Assembly: GCA_039934875.1 (NCBI GenBank) | Contig: JBDTLH010000089.1 | Span: 1-6,712 of the forward strand | Source of the DNA: JBDTLH01 sp039934875 | Lineage (GTDB): Bacteria > Acidobacteriota > Terriglobia > Terriglobales > Acidobacteriaceae | Direction of reading: 5' to 3' | DNA length: 6,712 nucleotides | In this document: piece by piece, positions 1 through 6,156 of the stretch | Position numbering within the stretch: position 1 is the stretch's first letter | Layout of the letters: each line of letters begins with the position of its first letter | Notes under the pieces: generated by a model | The model's input: the letters and a program-made list of their open reading frames with translations, nothing else | Told to the model about the DNA's origin: nothing | Databases searched by the model: none | Program-made: the position numbers and the translations under genes

Positions 1-20
1 CGGTGCGGGTGTGTCGAAGA

Positions 21-34
21 TCAGCCATGGCTGA
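21..34. repeat. 14-base perfect palindrome downstream of dnaB
   Basis: The bases TCAGCCATGGCTGA read identically on both strands. Outside them, GTGCGG at 3-8 is complementary to CCGCAC at 37-42, and GGTGCGG at 2-8 is also complementary to CCGCACC at 49-55, so the palindrome sits inside a larger interrupted inverted repeat. It lies about 110 bases beyond the dnaB stop codon on the dnaB transcript side. No T-run follows on either strand, so it is not a textbook intrinsic terminator. It could be a protein-binding site, a dispersed intergenic repeat unit, or chance. The window edge cuts off whatever lies to the left. Confidence 0.4.
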
Positions 35-143
35 GGCCGCACATTATGCCGCACCTCCCAAGTTATCCGGCGTCAAATGAAGTCATCATCCAACTGCGCG
101 CGCTCCATGATTGCCAATACAGACTCGAACCGGCAAGCAGCTT

Positions 144-1529
144 CTATCCCGCGCCGCGCTCTTCCATCCAGTAAGACTTATCCAAATTGTCGAAACGTGT
201 GAACTGCTTCAGAAATGCCAATTGCACCGATTCCGTCGGACCATTGCGCTGCTTCCCGATGATGATCTTCGCCTTGCCCTCAAGCTCGGGATTATCCCGG
301 TCGTAATACTCCGGGCGGTGAATGAACATCACAACATCCGCGTCCTGCTCGATGGAGCCGGACTCGCGCAGGTCGCTCAACTTCGGCTCTCCACCCTTCT
401 CGCGCGTCTCGGCGGCGCGGCTCAGTTGCGAGAGCGCCACCAAGGGAACATCCATCTCTTTGGCCATCATCTTGAGCCCGCGCGAGATCGCCGATACCTC
501 CTGCGTACGGTTCTCAAACCGCTTGCCGTTTGACCCGGCGGCGGTGATGAGTTGCAGATAGTCAATCACCACGAGGTCGAGGCCGCCCTGCTCCTGGCGC
601 AGGCGGCGCAACTTCGCGCGCATCTCCGAGAGCGTGATGCCCGCCGTATCGTCGATGAAAAGCGGGGCGTCGGCCAGCCGGCCGAGTCCGCCCACCAGTT
701 TTTGCCGGTCTTCGCGCGCCAGAAATCCGGTGCGCAGTTTGTGCGCATCCACCCGCGATTGCGAGCACAGCATACGAATCATCAGCGATTGCCGCGACAT
801 CTCCAGCGAAAACACCGCGACCACCTTCTTGCCTTCACACGCGGCGTTCTCCGCGATGTTGATGGCAAAGGCGGTCTTGCCCATCGAGGGGCGCGCCGCA
901 ATGATAATGAGGTCCTGCTTCTGGAAGCCGCTGGTCAGGCTATCGAGTTCTGTGTAGTAGGTTTCGAGCCCGGTGATGCGCTGTCCGTTGTCGTAGAGCT
1001 TGTCGATGGAGCCGTAGTGCGCCTGGAAAATCTTCCCCACGCCGACGAACTCTCTGCCCTCGCGTGCATCGCCGATCCCCAGCACCTGCCGCTCCGCGTC
1101 GTCGAGTATCTCTTCGACCGGGTCCGCCTGCTCAATGGCGCGCGCCGCCACCGCATGGCAGGTGTGGATCAGATTGCGCAGGATCGCCTTCTCCTTGACG
1201 ATGCGCACGTACTGCTCTATCGATGGCCGGCGCGGCAGCCCATCCATCAAGGATGAGATATAGGCGACGCCGCCGACGCTTTCTACCTCCTTGCGTTTTG
1301 AAAGCTCTTCGGAGACGGTAATGATGTCGATGGGGCGCCCCAGCGTGGATAGCTCTTGCATGCGGGCGAAGAGCCGGCGGTGCGATTCGAGGGAAAAATC
1401 GTCCGCTTTTAGTTGTTCGCTGGCCTCGAAAAACGCCGCATGGTCGAGCAGAATCGCGCCTAAAATTGTGCGCTCCGCGTCAATGCTGGCGGGCAGCCCG
1501 CGCTCCAGGTTGAGTTCAGTGGTCGCCAT
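144..1529 (-). CDS. dnaB: Replicative DNA helicase DnaB
   Basis: This is the hexameric ring helicase that unwinds DNA ahead of the replisome and recruits primase. The 461-residue product has the full family layout. An N-terminal helical domain (about residues 12-115, from ERGLPASIDAER to the SIEQYVRIVKEKAILR segment) is followed by a linker and a RecA-like ATPase domain from about 190. Walker A is ARPSMGKT at 212-219 and Walker B is LDLVVIDYLQLI at 317-328. Also visible are SQLSR (367-371), the SGSIEQDADVVMFIHRPEYY block (390-409), and KQRNGPT (426-432), which carries the arginine-finger region. Length is normal and there is no intein at the P-loop. I chose the ATG at 1529 because MATTELNLERGLPAS looks like a natural family N-terminus; an in-frame TTG at 1610 would add 27 residues that look non-conserved. 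No strong Shine-Dalgarno precedes 1529, only a weak AGAG. The gene follows pit on the same strand after 145 bases. Confidence 0.97.
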   Translation of the reverse strand: MATTELNLERGLPASIDAERTILGAILLDHAAFFEASEQLKADDFSLESHRRLFARMQELSTLGRPIDIITVSEELSKRKEVESVGGVAYISSLMDGLPRRPSIEQYVRIVKEKAILRNLIHTCHAVAARAIEQADPVEEILDDAERQVLGIGDAREGREFVGVGKIFQAHYGSIDKLYDNGQRITGLETYYTELDSLTSGFQKQDLIIIAARPSMGKTAFAINIAENAACEGKKVVAVFSLEMSRQSLMIRMLCSQSRVDAHKLRTGFLAREDRQKLVGGLGRLADAPLFIDDTAGITLSEMRAKLRRLRQEQGGLDLVVIDYLQLITAAGSNGKRFENRTQEVSAISRGLKMMAKEMDVPLVALSQLSRAAETREKGGEPKLSDLRESGSIEQDADVVMFIHRPEYYDRDNPELEGKAKIIIGKQRNGPTESVQLAFLKQFTRFDNLDKSYWMEERGAG

Positions 1530-1674
1530 TGCTCTAGCAAGAGTACCGCGAGTGCGGCTGTGAATCTCCGGGGCATTATGTGGAGATGTAGCTTGGAACA
1601 TGATTGGCAACTGCTATTCCCGCCGCGTAAAACGAGAGTTTCTCTAATGGTTACGATATTTGATAAGGCAGTAG

Positions 1675-2700
1675 CTACGCCTGCGCGGTGAACAGGCGCA
1701 TGATCCACCAGACGGCAGCCGCCACCAGTCCCGCCGCCGGAATTGTAAGCACCCATGCCCACACGATACGTCTCGCGATCCCCCAGCGGACCGCCGACGC
1801 GCGCTGCACCGATCCCACTCCGACAATCGCGCCGGCAATGGTGTGCGTGGTGCTGACGGGGATGCCCGCCATCGCCGTTCCAAAGAGTGTAATTGCGCCC
1901 GCTGCCTCCGCGCAGAAGCCGCCGATGGGCTTCAGCTTGGTGATCTTCGCGCCCATCGTACGTACGATCCGCCATCCCCCAAAGTAGGTGCCGAGTCCCA
2001 TTGCGGTCTGCGCCGCCATGATAATCGGCCAATGATAGTGGCCCCAACTTCCTGAGAGCTCCTGCCTGCTCATGTAGCCGCCTGCGAACAGCGCCCCCGC
2101 GACGATCCCCATCGTCTTCTGCGCGTCGTTGCCGCCGTGCCCCAGCGAATACGCCGCCGCCGAGAGCAGTTGTAGTTTGCGGAACCAGTGGTCCACCCCG
2201 GTCGGCGTCTTGTCTTTCACTATCCAGGTCATCGCCACCATGAAGAAAAATCCCATGACCAGCCCCAGCAGCGGCGCCACGACGATGAAGATCAGAGTCG
2301 GCGTCCACCCGCTCCACAGGATCGCCTTCATGCCGCTCTTGGAGATGGCCGCGCCCGCGAGTCCGCCAATCAGCGCGTGTGAGGAGGAAGTCGGCAGGCC
2401 CAGATACCAGGTGGCGATGTCCCATACGATCGCGCCCAGCAATCCCGCCATAATCACATACGCGGTCACATCATTCACGCGCACCATGCCGGAGCCAATG
2501 GTTTTGGCGACCGCCGTGCCGAAGATGAATGCGGCAACGAAATTAAAGAATGCGGCCCACACAACCGCCAGCTTGGGCGTGAGCACGCGCGTCGATACCA
2601 CCGTCGCGATGCTGTTGGCGGCGTCATGAAAGCCATTTAGAAAATCAAAGCTAAGGGCCAGCAGAATGGTAAGCACCACCAGCACTTGGATAGCAGTCAA
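1675..2700 (-). CDS. pit: PiT-family inorganic phosphate transporter
   Basis: This 341-residue inner-membrane permease would take up phosphate, probably as a metal-phosphate complex coupled to protons or cations. Both halves of the internally repeated PiT architecture are visible. The first signature is GFHDAANSIATVVSTR at 23-38 and its counterpart is LGHGGNDAQKTMGI at 186-199. Each is followed by a serine/threonine-rich loop: LPTSSSHALIGG at 102-113 and PVSTTHTIAGAIVGVGS at 281-297. Hydrophobic stretches support roughly ten membrane spans. The length fits short bacterial PiT proteins, which lack the large central insert of E. coli PitA. The start is a TTG at 2700, preceded by GGGGGAT; no ATG lies near the expected N-terminus. 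It begins 16 bases after the DUF47 stop codon, so the two are co-transcribed. Substrate is inferred from family; sulfate permeases of the same superfamily are an alternative, made less likely by the DUF47 neighbour. Confidence 0.95.
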   Translation of the reverse strand: MTAIQVLVVLTILLALSFDFLNGFHDAANSIATVVSTRVLTPKLAVVWAAFFNFVAAFIFGTAVAKTIGSGMVRVNDVTAYVIMAGLLGAIVWDIATWYLGLPTSSSHALIGGLAGAAISKSGMKAILWSGWTPTLIFIVVAPLLGLVMGFFFMVAMTWIVKDKTPTGVDHWFRKLQLLSAAAYSLGHGGNDAQKTMGIVAGALFAGGYMSRQELSGSWGHYHWPIIMAAQTAMGLGTYFGGWRIVRTMGAKITKLKPIGGFCAEAAGAITLFGTAMAGIPVSTTHTIAGAIVGVGSVQRASAVRWGIARRIVWAWVLTIPAAGLVAAAVWWIMRLFTAQA

Positions 2701-2703
2701 TCG

Positions 2704-2710
2704 ATCCCCC
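2704..2710 (-). promoter_or_regulatory. Ribosome binding site deciding the TTG start of pit
   Basis: Read on the minus strand, GGGGGAT lies three bases before the TTG at 2700-2698. The polypurine stretch and the immediate hydrophobic N-terminus (MTAIQVLVVLTILLAL) support the TTG over the next in-frame GTG at codon 6. The site falls in the 16-base gap after the DUF47 gene, so translational coupling to that gene is also possible. Confidence 0.55.
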
Positions 2711-2716
2711 GGCGTC

Positions 2717-3331
2717 TCACGACATCTTCAGCACAATAGTTTCGAGCACGTTGGCCGCGTTCTCGGCTTTGTCGGTGGCGATTTCGAGCACCTCCAGCAG
2801 CTCCTTGATCTTGATCAGATTGATGGGGTCGCGCTCCGTCTTGAACAGGGTGCTCAGGCCCGCGTTGATACAGCGGTCCGCCTCATTTTCCAGGCGGTTG
2901 ATCTCGACGCAGCAGTCGAGTACCTCGCTGTGTTTGTTGATGCCGCCCACCGCCTTCTTGAGCTGCTGCGCTTGCTTGATGATGATCTCGGTCAGCTCCG
3001 TGGCAGCCGCGGGCGGGGTCTTTATGTCATACATTCTCAGCCTCTCGCCCGCCGCATAGACGTAATCGACCACGTCGTCGAGCGACGAGATCAAGGCATG
3101 AATGTCTTCGCGGTCAAACGGAGTGATGAACGTCTGGTGCAGCTTCACCAGCAGGCGATGCGTGAGATCGTCGCACTTGTGCTCGATGTCTTTGAGCTGC
3201 TGTACCTTCGCATCCACGTCGCGATAATCCGCAAACGTGCTCTTCAGCAACTGCGCGCCATCGATCAGGTACCCCGCCATCTCCGAGAACATCTTCTCGT
3301 AGGCGTTGTCCCGGGGCAGCAGATTGAACAT
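2717..3331 (-). CDS. DUF47 / PhoU-like phosphate transport accessory protein
   Basis: This 204-residue, all-helical cytoplasmic protein belongs to the DUF47 (PhoU-divergent) family, which is routinely encoded next to PiT transporters and is thought to modulate them. The start MFNLLPRDNAYEKMF and the helices that follow match the family. Acidic clusters of the metal-binding PhoU type are visible: DIEHKCDDLTHRL at 48-60, TPFDREDIHALISSLDDVVDYV at 70-91 (two segments separated by a short turn), and EINRLENEADRC at 143-154. There is no signal peptide or membrane span. Start choice is firm: GGAGGA (3335-3340 on the minus strand) lies three bases before the ATG. It is the first gene of a two-gene operon with pit, 16 bases apart. 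Upstream I found no convincing -35/-10 pair or Pho box. Its regulatory effect on Pit is inferred from the family and the gene order. Confidence 0.93.
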   Translation of the reverse strand: MFNLLPRDNAYEKMFSEMAGYLIDGAQLLKSTFADYRDVDAKVQQLKDIEHKCDDLTHRLLVKLHQTFITPFDREDIHALISSLDDVVDYVYAAGERLRMYDIKTPPAAATELTEIIIKQAQQLKKAVGGINKHSEVLDCCVEINRLENEADRCINAGLSTLFKTERDPINLIKIKELLEVLEIATDKAENAANVLETIVLKMS

Positions 3332-3352
3332 TAGTCCTCCAGCTTAGTTTGG

Positions 3353-3366
3353 CACTGAATCCACCT
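3353..3366 (+). repeat. Left copy of a 14-base exact direct repeat
   Basis: CACTGAATCCACCT occurs here, in the leader of the DUF47-pit operon, and again at 4189-4202 across the doxX stop codon. The copies are 836 bases apart and enclose the tRNA-Arg and doxX genes. The flanking bases differ on both sides, so the match is exactly 14 bases. Function unknown; chance is possible. Confidence 0.5.
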
Positions 3367-3444
3367 AACATTAACAAACCCGCAGCCGAAAAGGATACAG
3401 CAGCTATGGAATGGCAGTCCCAGCATTGACGATGCCGAAAGAAG

Positions 3445-3457
3445 CGTCGTCTCGACG
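3445..3457 (-). other. Small hairpin in the tRNA-DUF47 intergenic region
   Basis: CGTCG at 3445-3449 and CGACG at 3453-3457 form a perfect five-pair stem around a three-base loop. Read on the minus strand it is followed by CTTCTTT, a pyrimidine-rich but interrupted tract. It lies between the tRNA and the DUF47 gene and could be a weak terminator or attenuator. The rest of 3367-3607 holds no gene or promoter I can support beyond this and the hairpin at 3525-3547. Confidence 0.25.
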
Positions 3458-3524
3458 GAGCCTAGGATGGCCGTCAGCGGCTCAACTTCCGTTGATGGTG
3501 CGGGAACCGATACATAAATAACAA

Positions 3525-3547
3525 GGGGCGCAGTTTACACCAGCCCC
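3525..3547 (-). terminator. Candidate terminator of the tRNA-Arg transcript
   Basis: GGGGC at 3525-3529 pairs with GCCCC at 3543-3547 around a 13-base loop. On the minus strand the stem is followed by TTGTTATTT, a fair U-rich tail. It lies about 60 bases beyond the 3' end of the tRNA, in the right orientation and before the DUF47 leader. The stem is short and the tail is interrupted, so this is a moderate call. Confidence 0.4.
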
Positions 3548-3607
3548 CTATTTCTCTTGTTCTCTTGCGCGAGAGTTGTTACATCTGATTGCGTAGAGAC
3601 AAAGCAT

Positions 3608-3682
3608 TGGTGCACCCGGTAGGACTCGAACCTACATTTTAAGCTTCGGAGGCTTACGCTCTATCCGTTGAACTACGGGTGC
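3608..3682 (-). tRNA. tRNA-Arg, anticodon CCG
   Basis: Folded by eye on the minus strand, the 75-base gene gives a complete cloverleaf. The acceptor stem is GCACCCG/CGGGTGC (7 pairs). The D arm is GTTC/GAGC around AACGGATA. The anticodon stem is TAAGC/GCTTA with loop CTCCGAA, giving anticodon CCG (codon CGG, arginine). A four-base variable loop is followed by T arm GTAGG/CCTAC around TTCGAGT. The discriminator base is A and the terminal CCA is encoded (3608-3610). The gene stands alone and is transcribed away from doxX. A candidate terminator follows at 3525-3547. Without the CCA it spans 3611-3682. Confidence 0.96.
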
Positions 3683-3816
3683 ACTGGGCAATATTCCTAA
3701 GGATACACCACTCGAATTGCGACATTTCGATCCCACACCGCCAATCTTCTCTTCCAAAATGCGTTTGCTCCCCGCAAGGTTCTTATGAGAAAGTGTCTCT
3801 CTGAGGTGAATCATCT

Positions 3817-4194
3817 ATGACTTGGAGCGCTCCGCAGGCCGCAGCCCTGACCTTATTGCGTATCGTCGCCGGATTCCTGTTCTTCTGCCACGGCGCACAA
3901 AAGATCCTCGGCTGGTTCGGCGGACACGGCGGCGCTCACGGCTTGATGTTGGCCGCCGGATCTATCGAACTCATCGCGGGCATCCTTATCATCATCGGTC
4001 TCTTCACTCATATTGCTGCCTTCATTGCCTCCGGCGAGATGGCGGTCGCCTACTTCACCGTCCATCAGCCGGGTGGCGCACTGCCTATTCAAAACCACGG
4101 GGAACTTGCCGTCGCGCTCTGCTTCATCTTCCTCTCTTTCGCCGCCGTGGGCGCCGGACCCTGGAGTGTGGACGGGCTCCGCAGGCCCCACTGA
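3817..4194 (+). CDS. DoxX-family integral membrane protein
   Basis: This is a 125-residue inner-membrane protein with four predicted spans, at about residues 9-31, 43-64, 65-82 and 96-114. Conserved DoxX-family features are visible: LRIVAGFLFFCHGAQKILGWFG (14-35, spanning a short break), the glutamate-bearing SIELIAGILIIIGLFTH (49-65), EMAVAYF (74-80), and the NHGELAVALCF block (93-103) ending in GAGPWSVDG (112-120). The family is small and broadly distributed, and most members have no proven reaction; links to thiosulfate:quinone oxidoreductase subunits and to redox or stress roles come from a few members. The ATG is supported by GAGGTG at 3803-3808, eight bases upstream. The gene diverges from the tRNA-Arg gene. 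No close partner is encoded alongside; the next gene begins 185 bases downstream. The family call is strong, the function open. Confidence 0.9.
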   Translation: MTWSAPQAAALTLLRIVAGFLFFCHGAQKILGWFGGHGGAHGLMLAAGSIELIAGILIIIGLFTHIAAFIASGEMAVAYFTVHQPGGALPIQNHGELAVALCFIFLSFAAVGAGPWSVDGLRRPH

Positions 4195-4202
4195 ATCCAC
4201 CT
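4189..4202 (+). repeat. Right copy of the 14-base exact direct repeat
   Basis: This second CACTGAATCCACCT spans the last codon and TGA stop of doxX and the first bases after it. It matches 3353-3366 exactly and in the same orientation. Part of it is coding, so the repeat is constrained here by doxX. Confidence 0.5.
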
Positions 4203-4226
4203 CTTCCGCTCCCCGCATCCCGCGCG

Positions 4227-4249
4227 TGATCGACGACAGCGCACGATCA
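4227..4249 (+). other. Inverted repeat after doxX
   Basis: TGATCG at 4227-4232 and CGATCA at 4244-4249 are perfect complements across an 11-base loop. It lies 33 bases beyond the doxX stop codon. What follows (AATTAAGG) is A-rich rather than T-rich, so an intrinsic terminator is doubtful. It may be a 3'-end stabilising hairpin or an operator for the downstream gene. Confidence 0.25.
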
Positions 4250-4275
4250 AATTAAGGTGATTATAGTAGTCTGTG

Positions 4276-4294
4276 GGGCTGGACACGCCAGCTT
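4276..4294 (+). other. Hairpin upstream of the radical SAM gene
   Basis: GCTGG at 4278-4282 pairs with CCAGC at 4288-4292 around a five-base loop, and two G-U pairs extend the stem. It sits 86 bases upstream of the TTG start of the radical SAM gene. No U-run follows on either strand. I did not find a B12-box-like sequence here, so a cobalamin riboswitch is not supported. Confidence 0.25.
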
Positions 4295-4367
4295 CGATTC
4301 CGCGGGTTATGATCTGCTTCTTTACTTTCATTTACACATCGAGCACTAATCCTGCATCTACCCAATT

Positions 4368-4374
4368 AGGAGGG
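4368..4374 (+). promoter_or_regulatory. Strong Shine-Dalgarno fixing a TTG start
   Basis: AGGAGGG lies five bases before the TTG at 4380. It is the best ribosome binding site in the window and makes the TTG the clear start of the radical SAM gene. No in-frame ATG occurs nearby, and the B12-domain motif begins only a few residues in. Confidence 0.85.
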
Positions 4375-4379
4375 CTGAT

Positions 4380-5894
4380 TTGGCCGTACATCTCATAAAT
4401 CCGAGCGATCTTTCCTTTGGCACTGGAGTTATTACCCCCCGCTGGCTCTTCGTCCTGGCGGGTGCAACCCCGGCAGAATTTGGCGATCCCATCCTGGTGG
4501 ACGAAACTCTCGAACAGCTGGATCCCGCCACCATCCAGCCCGGTGACATCGTTGGCATCGGCATCCATACCGGCAACACCTTGCGGGGATACGCAATCGG
4601 CAAACTTGCCCGCGAAAGAGGCGCCTGGGTGGTCTTCGGGGGCATTCACGCCACCCTCTTTCCCTCCGAGGTCCGCGAACTCGGCGCCGCCCATGCCGTG
4701 GTGCAGGGCGATGGCGATGTGATCTGGGCAAAAGTCCTTCAGGATTGCAGAAATGGCGCACCCCTGCCGGTCTACGCCGCCGGACGCATCGACGCCGCTG
4801 ACTTCAAACGTGCCCGTTGGGACCTCATGCCTAAAGGAAAGTACATGTGGGCGTCTGTGCAGACCATCCGCGGATGTCCCAAGCACTGCTCCTTCTGCTC
4901 CGTCTGGCGCACCGACGGACAAAAACCGCGCGTACGCCATGCCGATCAGGTCATCGCCGAGATCATTGACCTCCGCCGTCTGGGCTTCCGTTTCATGGTC
5001 CTGGCCGACGACAATTTCTATCCCGTCTCCCTCAAAGACCTCCAACTGGCCGAGCGCCAGGGCAATCAGGCGCGCCTCCAGGAACTCAAGGCGACCCGTG
5101 CCGAACGCTTTGAATTGATGGAAAAGATGTCCGCGCTGCCCAAAGACATGGTCTTTTTCACCCAGATCACCATGGAAGCGGCGGAAGACACAGATTTTCT
5201 CGATGCCATGTCCCGCGCCTATATTCGCGGCGCGCTGGTGGGAATCGAAGCGGTCACGCCACAGGGACTCAAAGACGTGTACAAAGACTTCAATCTCGCT
5301 GGGGAAGAGCTGGTGAACCGGCTCAAGACCTTCCGCGAGCACAACGTCCACGTTCTGGGATCTTTCATTTTTGGGCTTCCCAGCGACCGTCCGGAGACCT
5401 TCGACGCTACGCTCGATGTGGCCAGCCGCGCAGATATCTCCTTCGCGCAGTTTGTGTTGTTGCAGCCCTTGCCCGGCACCATCGATTTCGGCAAGTGGGA
5501 GAAGTCGCTGGAGGCCAATCCGACCCGCATTGGAGGGGTTCCGCTTACCCGTTACTGGTTGATTCCACACGCATTACGGCCTAAGATTTACAACCCGCAT
5601 CCGGTGATGTCGGCGACGGAAATAGGCCAGCGGACACAGAAGGTGTGGGATGCGTTCTATAGCCTGAAGTACATATGGCCGCGCGCGCATTGCGTGAAGT
5701 CGCTCAAGGGGAGGCTGGCGTTCGTGCTGATCTCCAAGCTATACCGCCAGATGTACGCCAATACGGGGATTGCGACGGATAGCGCGCGGGTCAACAAATC
5801 AGCGCGCTGGGCGCGCTGGCTGGCCGCCCCTACGAGGCTGTTGTTCGCGGCACGTCCCATGCCGGAGCTGCAAATGCCTATAACTGAAAGCTAA
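4380..5894 (+). CDS. B12-binding-domain radical SAM protein, substrate unknown
   Basis: The 504-residue cytoplasmic protein has the layout of cobalamin-binding radical SAM enzymes, a class including methyltransferases and C-C bond-forming lipid and hopanoid enzymes. Residues 1-125 resemble the Rossmann-like B12 domain: NPSDLSFG near the start, GDIVGIGIHTGN at 55-66, VVFGGIHATLFPSE at 84-97, and GDGD at 110-113. The classical DxHxxG histidine motif is absent, as is common in this class. The radical SAM core follows, with CPKHCSFC (C166, C170, C173) for the 4Fe-4S cluster, VLADDNFYP at 207-215, VGIEAVT at 287-293, and GSFIFGLPSDRPETF at 327-341. Residues 217-250 form a charged, probably helical insertion not usual in HpnP-type relatives. 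A 120-residue C-terminal region (YNPHPVMSATEI, KVWDAFYS, two extra cysteine-poor helices) resembles the accessory tail of such enzymes. It is transcribed with, or 185 bases after, doxX. The class is secure. Substrate and reaction are not known. Confidence 0.93.
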   Translation: MAVHLINPSDLSFGTGVITPRWLFVLAGATPAEFGDPILVDETLEQLDPATIQPGDIVGIGIHTGNTLRGYAIGKLARERGAWVVFGGIHATLFPSEVRELGAAHAVVQGDGDVIWAKVLQDCRNGAPLPVYAAGRIDAADFKRARWDLMPKGKYMWASVQTIRGCPKHCSFCSVWRTDGQKPRVRHADQVIAEIIDLRRLGFRFMVLADDNFYPVSLKDLQLAERQGNQARLQELKATRAERFELMEKMSALPKDMVFFTQITMEAAEDTDFLDAMSRAYIRGALVGIEAVTPQGLKDVYKDFNLAGEELVNRLKTFREHNVHVLGSFIFGLPSDRPETFDATLDVASRADISFAQFVLLQPLPGTIDFGKWEKSLEANPTRIGGVPLTRYWLIPHALRPKIYNPHPVMSATEIGQRTQKVWDAFYSLKYIWPRAHCVKSLKGRLAFVLISKLYRQMYANTGIATDSARVNKSARWARWLAAPTRLLFAARPMPELQMPITES

Positions 5895-6156
5895 AACCTC
5901 GGTTCGAACTGGTTATTGCACGACAGGTAAAGCTCTAATCGAGTAGGTATTAACTTGCAGGTTAGTTTCTGGGCAAAAAGACGCATAAAAACACGCAAAA
6001 ACAACGCTAATTTCGCTCGATTTAGATCGGAATTGATGCGGGTTTTGAGGTTTTTGAAAACAGGCAATTTCCCGGACGAGAGAGATTTGCGTGCGCCGGT
6101 TTGTGCTCGTCCCGATTTGGGAATTACACTGGTCAGTCAGAAAATCTGGAGGCACT
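5895..6156 (+). other. AT-richer intergenic leader with alternative pairings
   Basis: This 262-base stretch is visibly richer in A and T than its neighbours. It begins with A-rich short repeats around 5974-6008 (ACGCATAAAAAC, ACGCAAAAAC). Three pairings follow. GGAATTG (6029-6035) pairs with CAATTTCC (6065-6072), with GTTTT/AAAAC (6042-6046, 6057-6061) inside it. GGACGAG (6074-6080) pairs perfectly with CTCGTCC (6106-6112). AATTTCCC (6066-6073) also pairs with GGGAATT (6119-6125), each pairing leaving one bulged T. The first and third cannot form together. The region precedes the M61 gene's ribosome binding site by about 23 bases. No T-run marks a terminator and no clear -35/-10 pair is seen. 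A 76-codon open frame here looks non-coding. Confidence 0.35.
6148..6152 (+). promoter_or_regulatory. Ribosome binding site for the M61 peptidase gene
   Basis: GGAGG lies four bases before the TTG at 6157, slightly tighter than usual spacing. The TTG is followed at once by a signal-peptide-like sequence, and I see no in-frame ATG upstream that would give a better N-terminus. Confidence 0.7.

Noticed and set aside
1..171. Open plus-strand frame from the window edge, and a minus-strand ATG at 28 (MADLRHTRT)
   Set aside because: The first would overlap the 3' end of dnaB and has no recognisable family. The second has only nine codons in view and no ribosome binding site. Neither can be supported.
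552..1256. 234-codon plus-strand frame inside dnaB
   Set aside because: It is an antisense shadow of a conserved helicase gene with no motif of its own.
1530..1610. N-terminal extension of DnaB to an in-frame TTG at 1610 or ATG at 1601
   Set aside because: The extra 24-27 residues look unlike a DnaB N-terminus, while the product from 1529 begins with a family-like MATTELNLERGLPAS.
1460..2425. 321-codon minus-strand frame overlapping pit and dnaB
   Set aside because: It is a shifted reading of pit: the true frame carries the PiT signatures and this one is compositionally odd (rich in G, R and H).
3332..3420. Pho box upstream of the DUF47-pit operon
   Set aside because: Only one TTAACA-like element is seen, in the wrong orientation for the operon. 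No paired direct repeats at 11-base spacing were found.
3632..3814. 60-codon minus-strand frame overlapping the tRNA
   Set aside because: It runs through most of the tRNA-Arg gene and has no ribosome binding site or recognisable sequence.
4280..4313. Possible promoter for the radical SAM gene: TGGACA at 4280-4285 and TATGAT at 4308-4313
   Set aside because: Both hexamers are close to consensus, but the 22-base spacing is too long for a standard sigma-70 promoter.
4195..4379. Cobalamin riboswitch before the radical SAM gene
   Set aside because: The gap is short and I see no B12-box-like motif or multi-stem core; only two small hairpins are present.
4332..5570. 412-codon open frame antisense to the radical SAM gene
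   Set aside because: It mirrors the codon bias of a GC-rich gene whose sense frame has clear radical SAM motifs. Its own product has no recognisable domain and no supported start.
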